Positions 1 to 10,418 of a stretch of 64,000 nt of DNA are shown piece after piece. How positions within the stretch are numbered: position 1 is the first letter of the stretch; each line of letters starts with the position of its first letter. The position numbers and the translations under genes were made by a program. Location of the stretch: assembly GCA_026936335.1 (NCBI GenBank), contig JAPMXV010000011.1, positions 124,001-188,000 of the forward strand. The letters run 5' to 3'. Source of the DNA: Mantamonas sphyraenae (taxonomy: Eukaryota > CRuMs > Mantamonadidae). The notes beneath the pieces were generated by a model that saw only the letters and a program-made list of their open reading frames with translations, searched no databases and was not told where the DNA came from.

Positions 1-4
1 GGCC

Positions 5-475
5 GTGTACAACGCGACAAACGAACGACCCATGGAGCACCAGTGTGTGCGCAATCTGGAGGCTGTGTTGGACAGTGTGCAGGTGTCGCATCTGGGTCTG
101 ACGATGGACGACCTGGTGTTGGTGGAGAACGATCCGTTCAAGGTGGTCCATGTGGACCCCACCAATGTCATCCTGGTCAACTCGTGGGACGACAAGCGTG
201 TGTTGGACCACCAGGAGGCTGTGGATGGAGGAAGTGAGCTCGACCGTACCCTGTTTGACCTGGAAGAGTATCTGACGGCGCTCGTGGACTCCGATTCCTC
301 CCTCACCCTGGCACAGGCACGTGCACAGCTGGAGTGGGTGACACCCGACGATGTGTTCTCGCTCACATCGGCCGTAGACGACGAATTGGCCGAAGACGTG
401 CACTCTGGCAGGGACAAGGATGCACAAGAGGAAGCCGAACTCGCTGCCAAGCTGGGCAACGTCCAACTGGAGTGA
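5..475 (+). CDS. 3' end of an unknown gene (partial)
   Basis: This frame is open from the window edge to a TGA and encodes about 156 acidic residues. The first codon in frame is GTG and no ATG with a sensible context precedes it, so I read it as the last exon of a gene that starts outside the window. The peptide is soluble, without membrane segments or cysteine motifs, and ends in an acidic, lysine-poor tail. I do not recognise the family. It converges with the minus-strand gene that ends at 562, leaving under 90 bp of purine-rich spacer (GAGAGAG tract near 471-497). It could be the tail of any large cytosolic protein. Confidence 0.5.
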   Translation: MYNATNERPMEHQCVRNLEAVLDSVQVSHLGLTMDDLVLVENDPFKVVHVDPTNVILVNSWDDKRVLDHQEAVDGGSELDRTLFDLEEYLTALVDSDSSLTLAQARAQLEWVTPDDVFSLTSAVDDELAEDVHSGRDKDAQEEAELAAKLGNVQLE

Positions 476-561
476 GAGAGAGTGAGAGAGAGGGAGGGAG
501 TGACAGAAGGATGGAGATACAATGTAAAATACAACGAGGCAGGACACACGAGACATTGGGG

Positions 562-1272
562 TCACTCTTTCGCTTGTTTGGCGGCTGCGGAGGGCTTTGA
601 AGCTGGGTTGCGAAGACCGGGAATGAAGCGGCCCCACATGCGCAAGAGGACCTGTTTGAAGAAATGATGACGTCCTCCGAGAGTGCCAACGGTCATGAGG
701 ATGACCGAGTAGATGGGTGTGATGATGCCGACGTAGGCGAGGCGGTAGGACCAGGGACCCTCGGCAAGGGTACCCTGGAGACCGAGGACGTCATGGAGCA
801 TGGGCTTGGCAAACACCATGGTGGAGCTGCCAGTGATGCCAAACAGGATGCAGATCCAAATCTTGTCAGCCCACCATTGGGAGCTCCAACGAGTGTACTC
901 GGGGGTGGGGGCGAGCCAGCGCTGGACGAGGGAGCGAGTCGCTGGCGGGGCAGATTCAGAGCTCATCAGACGCAACGAGGAGACGAGTGGAGATTGGATG
1001 GACGACTTGAGTGAGCACACACGGGTCACAGGCGTGCCAATACGAGAGCAGGATTCCGGAAGCAAGACCGGGCGTGGGATGCGAGCGAATGCGCAGGTGG
1101 CGGACGAGGCCGAAGAGGAAGAGGTGGAGGCGGAACGGCTCAGGTGAGTGTGGACAGCCTGAGTGCCGGAGCTGGGGAAGCGGCGTGCACAGTGGGAGTT
1201 GGCGGAGCGAAGCACAACCAGAGCAGTGGCAGCCGAGGTTGGATGGAGAGGAGCACGAACGCGCGAGAACAT
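562..1272 (-). CDS. Mitochondrial DUF6787-like small membrane protein
   Basis: Single-exon frame of 236 residues. The first ~100 residues are rich in Arg, Ser and Ala and almost free of acids, as in a mitochondrial presequence. A compact domain follows at ~120-220: a Trp-rich start (QWWADK), a hydrophobic helix with the pattern FGITGSS, a loop GLxGTLAEGPWSYR, a second hydrophobic helix ending GTLGGRHHFF, then a basic tail. That order of blocks resembles the small two-helix DUF6787 family of plants and bacteria, recalled by eye and of unknown function. Location in a mitochondrial membrane is inferred from the leader and the two helices. An internal Met at about residue 103 (MSSESAP) is an alternative start that would drop the leader. 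It lies just downstream of MCM10 on the same strand. Confidence 0.55.
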   Translation of the reverse strand: MFSRVRAPLHPTSAATALVVLRSANSHCARRFPSSGTQAVHTHLSRSASTSSSSASSATCAFARIPRPVLLPESCSRIGTPVTRVCSLKSSIQSPLVSSLRLMSSESAPPATRSLVQRWLAPTPEYTRWSSQWWADKIWICILFGITGSSTMVFAKPMLHDVLGLQGTLAEGPWSYRLAYVGIITPIYSVILMTVGTLGGRHHFFKQVLLRMWGRFIPGLRNPASKPSAAAKQAKE

Positions 1273-1382
1273 TCAGAGGTGGCCGTCACGGCGCACACGT
1301 GTGGATTTTGTTCCGTTCCACCACCCCTCGCATACACTCATGACGAGGACACCACATGCAACATGGATCTCCTCTCGCTCGC

Positions 1383-3791
1383 TCACAAATCCTCTCCGCG
1401 TGTGCTGAGATCGCTCATGTTGCCCAGGAACATGCGTGTTCCTCGCTTCGCGTCACGATGATCGCGCGACCATGTGCGTGAGCAGGGTAGCCACTGGTTG
1501 CTTGTGCACTTGGAACACACGTCGAGGGGCACGCGTCGATTGACCACACGCGTGGTGTTGTTGCACTTTCCGCAGCGGAACCAACGCACAGTGACCTCCA
1601 CATAGTGCAGTTGCGTCGGGTGCTGGCTGTTGCACAGGCTGGCCGACACCTGTGATTTGTACATGTACTTGTTGACACAGGCACGGCAGTGGTACATCCA
1701 CTGTGTCTGCTTGTGCATCTCCTGCTCCTGGCCATCCTCCCCACCACCGCCTCCGCTTCCGCCCTGTTCGCTGCGTTTCTCCTTGGCCTGCATGTACTGT
1801 AGGCCCAGCTCCAGTTCCGCGTCCTTCCACGTGTCCACCTCCAGGTGCAGCACAGACTTGCGTGCGCGTACGGCGTCTGCCTGCTCAGTGCTGAGCTTGG
1901 GGATGATGTTGAGAAGCCTTGGCGGTTCGTTCTGTGAGCCCGACGATGATGACGATGAAGATGAGGATGAGGATGAGGATGACGTCAGAGCTGACCTGTC
2001 CACGCCCTCTGCACGCCCGTGGGCAAGCTGCACGCGCGATCGTTTTGATGCTGGCTCAGCCAGTGGCGAAGACTCCATTGGACGCTTGGTGGTGTTGCTG
2101 TTGAGGTTGAGTGCAGTGGTGTCGTTGGGGTTGGGTCGATGGAGAGGGGTGGCACGGAGCACGGCAGCCGCACGTTCCTTGGCACGGGCCATCTCACGTG
2201 CCTCTCGCTCCTTGCGTCGTTTCATGTCCACATCCTCGCGGTCCTGCTTAAAGCGCAACAACGGTGCAGGCACTCCTACAGCCGCCTGTCGATCCGCAAC
2301 CTTCTTCAACCGCTCCTCCTCGCGTCGCACCAGCTCTGCCATCGATGGTTTGGCCTTGAAGGAAACCACCTTGTCGTACCCAGTCGCGGGCTTTCCGCTG
2401 CTCCCACTGGAGCTGGTGGCAGAAGTGGCAGCAGAGGCAGCAGAGGCAGCAGCGGCAGCCTGGTTCTGCCGGTGTTGGCGTGCCTCTTTGCCCAGCAGGT
2501 TCTTGTTGACGAGACGCACGGCCCCCGGAACATTGGGTTTGCTCTGGTGTAGCTGTTCCAGCTTCATGTGAGCAGCCTGGGCCATGTTGGCTTGCACGTC
2601 CTGAGGCAGTGTGGCCTTGCTGCGCTTGCGAATGTCTTGGAATTGCTTGCGCATGACAGAGTGTAGCATGCCCGACGAACGATCGCGCTTCAGATCCTCC
2701 TTGCTCAGGGTGGGTCCGCCGTACGGAGCTACCACAGAGTTGAATGAGGGACGGCTCATGTACTGGTGCAGACTCTGGTTGGTGTGAAAGGCACAGGTGG
2801 CCCCCAACGCCGTGTCGATCGGCTCCGTGCACTTGCTCTTGCTCTTGCGGTTCACACCCGCACAGCGCCCAAACGTCATCATGCGACCCACACGTCGTAC
2901 TTGATCTGCACTGCTGATGCTCAGCGCCACCGAGTTGTCCTTGTCCCGCGACGGCAACACCCGCGGATTCAAAACAAGGAACACATCGCCCGTCATCTCT
3001 TTGTACAGCTTCTTCAGCGCCTCGTTGAACAGTAGCAGCTTCACTTCGTTGCCGCGCATGTCAGACAGCGTCCAGGGTTGGAAGGAGACATTCTGTACGG
3101 GCGCGAGTCAGTCGAGGCGATTTTGCGCGCCATTTTCCCGCCAAAAAGCACCTCCGCTTACCTTTCTGCTCGTCTGTGGCTCACGCTTGGATGCCAGTAC
3201 GGCCATGAGCACCCAATTGTCTTGGGTGTGCTCAAGGGCAGGCGTGACCTTGCGCACTGGCACATACTGTGCGGCCTCGAGCACCTTTGTCTCCTCGTCC
3301 AGGCTGAGGGAGCGTTTGCTGCAAGCACGCACGTGTGAGGAGAGGAGTGGGACAACGACATCACACACAGTGTGCCATGAAAGGGGTTCAACATACTCAA
3401 TTGGCAGTTTGATGGTGGGGTCAACAAAGTCGATGCACTTTGCGTAGCGGCGTTCCAGGGTGGATTCGCTGCTGGCGTGCTGGGTGTCCCTTTCTCGATT
3501 GTGTTTGAAGCCATCAGCGACACGCTTTGCCTCCTGCTGGCGACGAGCCTGTGCCTGTTCGTGCACTCGTTTCTGCCTGGCCTCCTCCTTGCGCTCGACA
3601 CTGCTCTGTCGAGCCTGGCGCTGGTGATCACTCTGTTGACGCTTCTGCTGCAGCCGTTCCTCCTTGAGCTTCTTGGACCGTGCCATGCGCTCCTTCAGCG
3701 TCAGTGCAGGACTCTCGTCACGCACTTGGCTGCTGCTGCTTCTGCTGCTGCTGGCTGTCTCCGGCCCTGGCGACTGGGAGAAGCTGAACAT
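1383..3791 (-). CDS. MCM10: MCM10 replication-initiation factor
   Basis: MCM10 binds single-stranded DNA and the CMG helicase and loads DNA polymerase alpha at origins in the nucleus. Three exons: 3397-3791, 3162-3318 and 1383-3092; introns 3319-3396 (78 nt, GTATGT donor) and 3093-3161 (69 nt, GTAAGC donor). Splicing gives the expected OB-fold continuity: DNWVLMAVLASKREPQTSRK joins NVSFQPWTLSDMRG. The MCM10 CCCH zinc finger is visible (GRCAGVNRKSKSKC, then CAFH), followed by the conserved RPSFNS segment. The C-terminus carries the paired zinc-binding region (CRACVNKYMY, then CGKCNN and CSKC) typical of metazoan MCM10. The N-terminus is a charged coiled coil. I chose Met at 3791 (MFSFSQSPGPE); an upstream in-frame Met at 3836 would overlap the divergent gene's start. 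Total about 753 residues. Confidence 0.9.
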
Positions 3792-3829
3792 GGCGTCCGT
3801 TTTGCTGCGTCGGCGCAGCCACAGCCCAC
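3792..3829. promoter_or_regulatory. Very short divergent promoter, MCM10 / OTU gene
   Basis: Only 38 bp separate the chosen MCM10 start codon (minus) from the OTU gene start (plus). Any core promoter for either gene must overlap the other's 5' end, so co-regulation is likely. No TATA box is visible. The boundary depends on the MCM10 start; the upstream Met would make the two reading frames overlap by a few bases. Confidence 0.45.
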
Positions 3830-6800
3830 ATGTCATCCAACCAAGAACACAGCAACCAGCCAGAAAAGGGCAAGGACAACGACAAGGCCAACAGTGAGGG
3901 GGATGACGTGATCACTGTGGACGCAGCGGCGGAGGCAGAGGCGGAAGCGCGTCGCAAAGCAAAGGGCAAGGGCAAGGTCGCGTACAACAGCAGCAGCAGT
4001 GGCAGCAGTAGCACCAGTGGCAGCCCGGGACAAAGCATGCCTGGCGCAGGCATGGACATGAGTGCCATGGCCGATTTTCTGAGTGGAGGCATGATGGGAG
4101 GAGGCATGGGAGGCGGTGGTGGCGTGTCCATGGACACGCTGATGCAGGCACTCGAGGCAGCCGGACAAAAACCCAGGCCTGTGCAGGAGTACCTGGCCAA
4201 TGGCGGCCCCGGGTCAGGAAGTGAACGTGTAGCCATGCTCAAGCTTTCCCCTGGCGGGCTGACGGCCGCCATGGAGGAGGATGTGCTGTCTGCGCTGGCC
4301 GCGGGCATGTCGGTGGTGATGCCAAAGTTGTACGCCCTGGAGATGTTTGGTGAAATCACCGTCACACCCATGCGAGACCCTCTGTACTGCCGTGTGAGCC
4401 CCGAGCAGGCGGCCAGTGGCCAGCAGTTGGGCACAGCAGCACAGGCACCGCCGCAGCAGGTGAGTTGGCGCCGCGGCACGTTTCTGCGAACTGAGAGCTG
4501 GGCGAACAAGCGGAATTCGCTCGAGTCACCACCTGCCCCTTTTTCTCTCCCGCTCGCGCCTCACACACGTCCCAACGCACCCACAGGACATTTCACACCT
4601 GTCCATCAACAGGGAGACAGGCATCCCGGACCCTTCACTGGACTTTAACATCCCACTGAATGCAGGGGCGTCCAACTTTATGCTGAATCAGTTCATCGAC
4701 ATGGAGGCGCTGAACGACCTGCCCGCCGTCATCCAATCGTTGCGCGACACAGTGCCCCTGTTCCCTCTGTTCACCCTTGGCGACGGCAACTGCCTGTTGC
4801 ACGCGGTGTCGCGTGCCATGTGGGGGGTGGAGGATGTGTTCCACCACGCCTTGCGGCGCCTGCTGAGCACGGAGCTGGAACAGCATGCGGATTACTACAA
4901 AGAAGTGTGGCTGGAGGACAGTAAGAAGGCAAACGTGAACTTTGAGGACCCCGAGGCGGAGTGGAAGACGATTGTGCGCGAGGCGATGACCGACGGCCAG
5001 GACCTGCAAGCCATGCACTGCTTTGCCCTGGCCAACGTGCTCCGTCGTCCCATTGTGTTGTATGCCCCCGATGCCGTGTCCATGTATGGCACAGGTCTGC
5101 AGGGCTCGTCGGCCATCCATCTGCCGGCCCGATTTGAGCCGGACGAGTGCAGCACACACACGCCGTTGGCGCTGACCTGGTCTGGCACTCACATGCACCA
5201 CTACGTGCCCATTGTCGGTGTCGAAGTGGGTCACGGCGTCTACGAGGCGCCCGTGTGGCCCTTGGAGGGCATCCAAACGGTGCCGTCGTCGCTGCAGGAC
5301 CGTCTTGACGAGTATATTGTGCAGGGGAAGGCAGGCGGCGACCAGAAGCAGGATGAGAAGAATCCGTTTGCGCGGAAGCTGGAAAAGGAAAACTCGTTGG
5401 ACAAGGAAGGCAACGTGGCACAGCCGGACGTGGTTGAGAAGGAGTACCTGGACGGGGTGCCGTACGATCTTGTGCTCAAGGTGTCCATCAAACCGGGCCA
5501 GAGCATCCCCATTGGGTACAACCGGTCACAGAACCCGTTTGTGGTTGCGTGGGAGTTCTGCAGGACGCACTCGTTGTCGCTGGACGTGCAGCTGCGCATT
5601 GCCAAGATGCTTGCGCAAAAGGTGCGTGTGCGCACGTCTCTGAACAAAGGTCTGTGCAAGTGTGGTTACAAGCACTACGTGGACGACGTGGAGTATGAGT
5701 TTAACGTGCTGTTCAGGGAGGTGCCGGTGGGATTCAACATGGACGACGACCCGCGCGAGGTGGCGGAACGCGCGGTGCGTGACAACGCAGATCTGGCCGA
5801 TTGCACCCAGGAGCAAATCTACGTGTTGGCACAGGGGGTGCTGGAAACACAGATGGAGGCATCGGAGCGCGCGGAGGCGAGCAAGCCAAAGAACGGGAGG
5901 TCGACCACAAAAGGCCCTTGCCCGTGCGGCTACAAGCACTATGTGGACGGCGTGGAGTACGACTATGAGTACACATGCACGCGTGGCACCATGGGATACA
6001 ACCACGACGACGACGTGGACGCCAAACTGCTGGCGTTTCTGAAGGAGCACGCGCGGGAGAGCGGGTCGGCAAAGAAGACGACGGAGGGCAAGGTCAACAT
6101 GACGGAGTTTGGGGCACACCTGAAACTGCTTACCACCGAGGCCAAGTGGCAGCTGGTGCGCTGCATGTCGTGTATGGAGGAACGCGTGGTGGTGAAGGGC
6201 ACGACGGCAGAGACGGAGTGGAACTGTGGCGCTTGCCAGGCCTGCCACTACATCAGCAAGTGCAGCGAGTGCAGCACGCCGACGCTGATGCCCAAGGAGA
6301 TGCCGCGTGCCACCTGTCCCAACTGCAAACACATGATCCTGGGTCATGTGGACGCACGCGCTGGCAAACTGGAGGGCAAGTTTGCCAAGTACGGTGTGGA
6401 TGGCGCACCAGAGGGCAGCACGACAACACAGACGGGCACAACAGACACTGATGAGGGCATGGGTGGAGCTCTCACAAGCCGATTCAAGTCGATTCCCTTG
6501 CAGGCGGCGTACACAAACGCGTTTGCAGTGGGCGACGTCGGACGCATTGTGGAGCGGTTGCGCAAAGCAAACAAAGCGATGGAAGAGGACGCCTCGGTGG
6601 CGTTCTGGATGGACGAGGCGCTGGTCAAGGCAATGGACAGTGTGGCCAAGACGGTGGAGGAGAACAAACCGAGGCAGGCCAAGTTTGCGGACGAAGCCGT
6701 ACTGGGCATGGAACGTATCGTGTCGGAATGGCCAGCCAAGGGCTGTTTGATGCCTGCGTTGGACCTGTTGCGCATGATGGTCAAGAGCAGCGACGTGGCG

Positions 6801-7322
6801 GTGCGTATGAGTGGGCGAGTGCCGGATCTGGTGCGTGTTCTGCGCGAAACAGAAGCCAAGGGAGTCATGGTGATGAGCATGCGGGTGCTCCTCAACCTGA
6901 CATTCCATATGCGGGCACGCAACACCATGGTGGTGCATGTGGGGGACATTGTAGCCGCGCTGGAAAGCAAATGGTTTGACCATTCGGCCGAAGTGACACA
7001 GGAGGCCATCACGCAGTTTCTCACCAACGTATCTATGATGCCAGCCCAAGATGTGGATCGTAGTGCAAGGCAGGCCACGGCTGCATTCCTGCTCCAGCGA
7101 TTGCAGGGTAACGAGGTGCCAGCGGCCGTCCGGCTGCGCATCTTGCAGGCTTTGGGCACCCTGCTGCTGGCAGATGGCTCGCTCGCAGAGGGATTGGATC
7201 TGCGCTCACAGCTTGTTGACGCGAATTTGCAGGGTGGCGGTGAGGTGGCCGATGCACTCGAGCTTTGCTTGAGCGAGCTTGCCGAGTTGCTCGATGATCT
7301 CGAAGTTGAGAAGCAAGACTGA
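3830..7322 (+). CDS. A20-type OTU deubiquitinase with PFU-like, zinc and PUL-like regions
   Basis: Two exons (3830-4459 and 4587-7322; intron 4460-4586 with GTGAGT donor) give about 1,121 residues. The OTU cysteine-protease box is GDGNCLLHAVS with Cys279 and Asp276, followed by MWGVED and, ~135 residues on, HHYVPIVG with His414/415. The block ANVLRRPIVLYA is typical of the A20/TRABID/Cezanne branch. At ~503-556 a stretch (LKVSIKPGQSIPIGYNRSQN) resembles the PFU ubiquitin-binding domain of PLAA/Doa1. Two near-identical CGYKHYVDxVEY blocks (~566 and ~654) and a Cys-rich zinc ribbon (~735-795) follow. Residues ~845-1115 form armadillo-like helices that resemble the PUL domain, which binds p97/Cdc48. 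The N-terminal 210 residues are low-complexity, Gly/Met-rich. Likely role: editing ubiquitin chains on p97-bound substrates; this is inference from the domains. Confidence 0.85.
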
Positions 7323-7403
7323 GATCATGATGGGAAAGGGTGAATGTGTGTGTGTGTGGATGCTGCTGGTGGTGGTGGTGGGGTGAATGGCAACAAATCA
7401 CGT

Positions 7404-9927
7404 TCACTGCTTCTCGATGCTCGTGTGCTCCTCAAGCACCTTGTCCCAGGCGGAGTCCTTCTTGACGCACGGACGTCTGCCATTGTACAGGTCGCAGCGG
7501 AACTTGCTCACCCACTCGTTGACGAGAAGGTTGTGCAGTTCAGACATGTTCAGCTGGCGGGTCGACAAGGTCTTGCCATTGGGAAGCCTGTAAATCGATA
7601 CTTCGACCATCTTGCCGTCCTTGAACATCATCATCCTCTGCACCTGAACGTTGGCCGGAAGGGGGTGACCGTTCGACAGGACAACCTGGCGCTCGCGGTA
7701 CCCTTCGTAGGCTGCGCAGAGAGACTTGCACCCATTGCACTCGGGGGAGCCACACTGGTTGGGCAGGCAGCGGGGCAGGCTGCCATTGCACGGGCGCACG
7801 CAAAGCGGCAGCTTGCTGAGCTTCGTGGAGGACATGAAACGGTTGGGAGAGCAGTCGTTGTAGTTGGACCAGCTCCACGCACGTTGAACCTCATACGGGA
7901 CACAGTAAGACGGCTGAGACGTCCTGACCTTGCGCCAATGGCACATAAACTGGCGGTACAGCGCTTGTTGGTAACGCTTGCCAAATGTACCCAGGTTGAC
8001 CTTCTGCTCCGCAGCCTTCTTCTTGTACTCTGCACACACAGTGTCGCAGCCGTTGCAGGCCGCGGTGCCGCAGAACTGGGGCAGACAGCGTGGGGCAATG
8101 TGGAAGCAGGGCTTGTGGCACGCAGGCATGTCTGCAATCTTGAGCGTATCGAGGTTGCCATGCAGCTTGCACGGAGCGGTGGCACGCCAGGCGGCGTTGT
8201 TCAGGTTGGCATCGGACACGTCTTCAGACGACTCGTCCTGGGTGCCCTCAAGTTCCTCGAGGGGCTCCTCGGGGACCTCGTTTTCGTCAAAGGCTTGCTT
8301 CTCCTGGTCTTGGTCTTGGTCTTGGTCTTGCTCCTCGGCGGTGCTCTCGTGCTCCTTGTCCTCCTCTTCCTCGTCGTCCGACAGGTCGGAATCCAGACCA
8401 AAGTCGGTGGTGTCTTCCTCCTCGGCGGAATCCTCGTCTGCGAGGTCCTCGGCGTCAAAGAGCGACTTGTTGGCGTCGCAGACACCGCCCAAAAGGAAAA
8501 GAAGCCACTCTTCAAAATGCGGCAGCCCTTCTTGTACAGACGTTTTGAACACCACAGGTAGTGGTAATCTCGACCTGCGTTGGCAAACTCCTCCTTGGTG
8601 AGGATGCGCTGGTAGACGGGCTTGCCAGCAAAGGTAGGCTCATTGGAGGTTTTGCCAGCTTGCACATTTTGGTGCGCGTGCATACGCACCTGCGTGTCGT
8701 CTGCCTTGTAGAACCAACGCTTGGTGTTGAGACGCGTCTGCTCGGCGGCGCCACAATAGTCTTCGCAGCCGTCACACTGGGCAGTGCCGCATTTGTCGTA
8801 CGTGCACTTTGGTTCGTCCCCGTTGCAAGGGCGAGCGCAAGGAGGAAGCGCGTCTTCGACCTTGGCCATGTCGAGTTCGGGATTGGGCATGCAGTCGTTG
8901 TTGGAGGACTGGGCCCAGTGAGCAACAGTGTCACGGGGCATGCAGTACGAGAGGGCCAAAGGCTGCTTGCGCCAGTAGCAGTTGGCCTGCATCCAGTACT
9001 GGTGGATCATTCGATCGTGCAGCACAATGGCACTAACGTTCTCCAACTTGCGCAGCTTCTCGTACTTTGCGCACAGCGTGTCGCACCCTTCACAGGCTGC
9101 TGTGCCACAGAAGCGGGGCGTGCAACGCGGCATCACACCCCAGCACGGTTTCTCGCACTTGGGCATCTCCGAGATCTTCTTGGGGTCAATGAGATGATGC
9201 ACGCGGCAAGCGGCCGTGGCACGGACATTGGGGTTGAGGCTTTCGTCCCCTTCCTCGTCCTTGAGCTCTTCGGGAAGCTCCGGAAGCTGCTCGCTGTCGC
9301 TAACCTCCTCCGGCAGCTCCTCCTCCTCGGCCATGCTGTCCTCAGCCTGAGAGAGCACGGCAGCGTCCTCTTCCGACAACGTGTCGACACTGAATGTGTG
9401 TATGTGTGAGAGGGTTGATTGTTTGGTGTCAGTGACGGCGATGGAATCTAGACTCCACAGAGTCTGTGGAAGTCGGCGCGCCAGAGCGTCGGCGGGTGCA
9501 TGTACATGCAAAGTCGGAGGGTGGACAATGCACACACACACTGCTCGCATGTGTGTGGCCCACCAGCCTCTACACACGGCGGGAGGGGGAGCCAAAGCAC
9601 CAGACGCGAGGCAGGAAAAAAACGACGGAGCTGCGCAATTCGCCTGCGTCACACTGTGTCCTCTACACGGCCCATGCGGAGCATAACAGGCCACACAGGG
9701 TATAGAAGCGGTGCGAAGTGCAAAATGCTTTGCATCCAGCCTTCCGATCCAAGAGGCTGTGACGGCGTACTGGTGTGGAGGTGGGATGCGGTGGAGAGGA
9801 CGTTTTGCACCCCGAATCGGAACGGACAAAACGCCACACGTACTCATCGAGAAGTGTGCTTTCGGCGGCGCAAAGCCAGCGACACACACAGCATCATCAT
9901 TGCGATGGCAGTCCAGGACAGCTTCAT
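7404..9927 (-). CDS. Secreted acidic cysteine-rich repeat protein, copy 1
   Basis: Exon 1 (9890-9927) encodes a signal peptide, MKLSWTAIAMMM, with a phase-2 GT donor. A 499-nt intron (9391-9889) ends at cacattcag. The body has two modules, each an acidic linker (Glu/Asp-rich, including a short DQ repeat) plus a Cys-rich domain of ~220 residues. Each domain contains two copies of C-x3-C-x6-C-x4-C-G-[ST]-x2-C-x-G-C-x3-C, so four per protein. The two modules lie in different frames; the switch falls near 8480-8560, after a conserved SGFFSFW, and I could not find one intron that fixes it in both copies. It may be an unusual intron, a frameshift or two genes. Export is inferred from the signal peptide; no catalytic motif is seen. 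I do not recognise the family. Confidence 0.65.
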
Positions 9928-10176
9928 TGTGTGAATTCTTCCTGAGTATGTATGGATCGATCGACGCGCGCGCAGAAACTTCTGTGTCTTGTTCTTGGGA
10001 CAAAAGGTCCGGACCCACAAGCTGGGTCTTTCAGCATCCGGGTGTGCGTGTACGAAGTGCACAAGGAGAGGGGGAGAAGCATGTTCGTACAGAGACATGA
10101 GGTGAGTGTGTGAGCATCTGGATCATGACGTGGGGACTCCTGAGTGTTTGTGCGGAGAACGTTGGCGTTTTGCTCC

Positions 10177-10313
10177 GATTGTCCTCCGACGTCGAGCTGA
10201 GCTCGATCGACAACAAGACCACACACCACGTGGGAGAAGGGCACGATGGAAGTGATGTGGAGCGCGTGGAAGACAAGTCCAACACGTGGATCACGGTCTT
10301 CCTGGTCGGGCAG
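10177..10313 (+). pseudogene. Decapitated 5' fragment of the membrane-protein gene
   Basis: This stretch copies the first ~45 codons of the gene at 13275 (SDVELSSIDNKTTHHVGEG and onward to LFLVGQ) and then stops at the duplication breakpoint. The start codon is gone: ccgatgtcttcctcc in the intact gene reads ccgattgtcctcc here. It has no downstream coding sequence and runs into the 3' flank of copy 2. It is a by-product of the tandem duplication. Confidence 0.85.
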
Positions 10314-10418
10314 GGAAGCAAGACTGAGATTATGATGGGAAAGGGTGAATGTGTGTGTGTGTGTGTGTGGAGGGTGGAGGGTGGTGGTGGTGGTGGGATG
10401 AATGGCAACAAATCACGT

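Larger units (their letters stand above)
7310..10313. repeat. Tandem segmental duplication, left unit
   Basis: About 3.0 kb that matches 10315-13412 almost end to end. It begins inside the last codons of the OTU gene (gaagcaagactga) and ends inside the 5' coding part of the membrane-protein gene (cctggtcgggcag). It therefore holds copy 1 of the cysteine-rich gene, its promoter, and a truncated 5' fragment of the membrane-protein gene. The junction at about 10313/10315 fuses the two borders directly. Confidence 0.9.
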
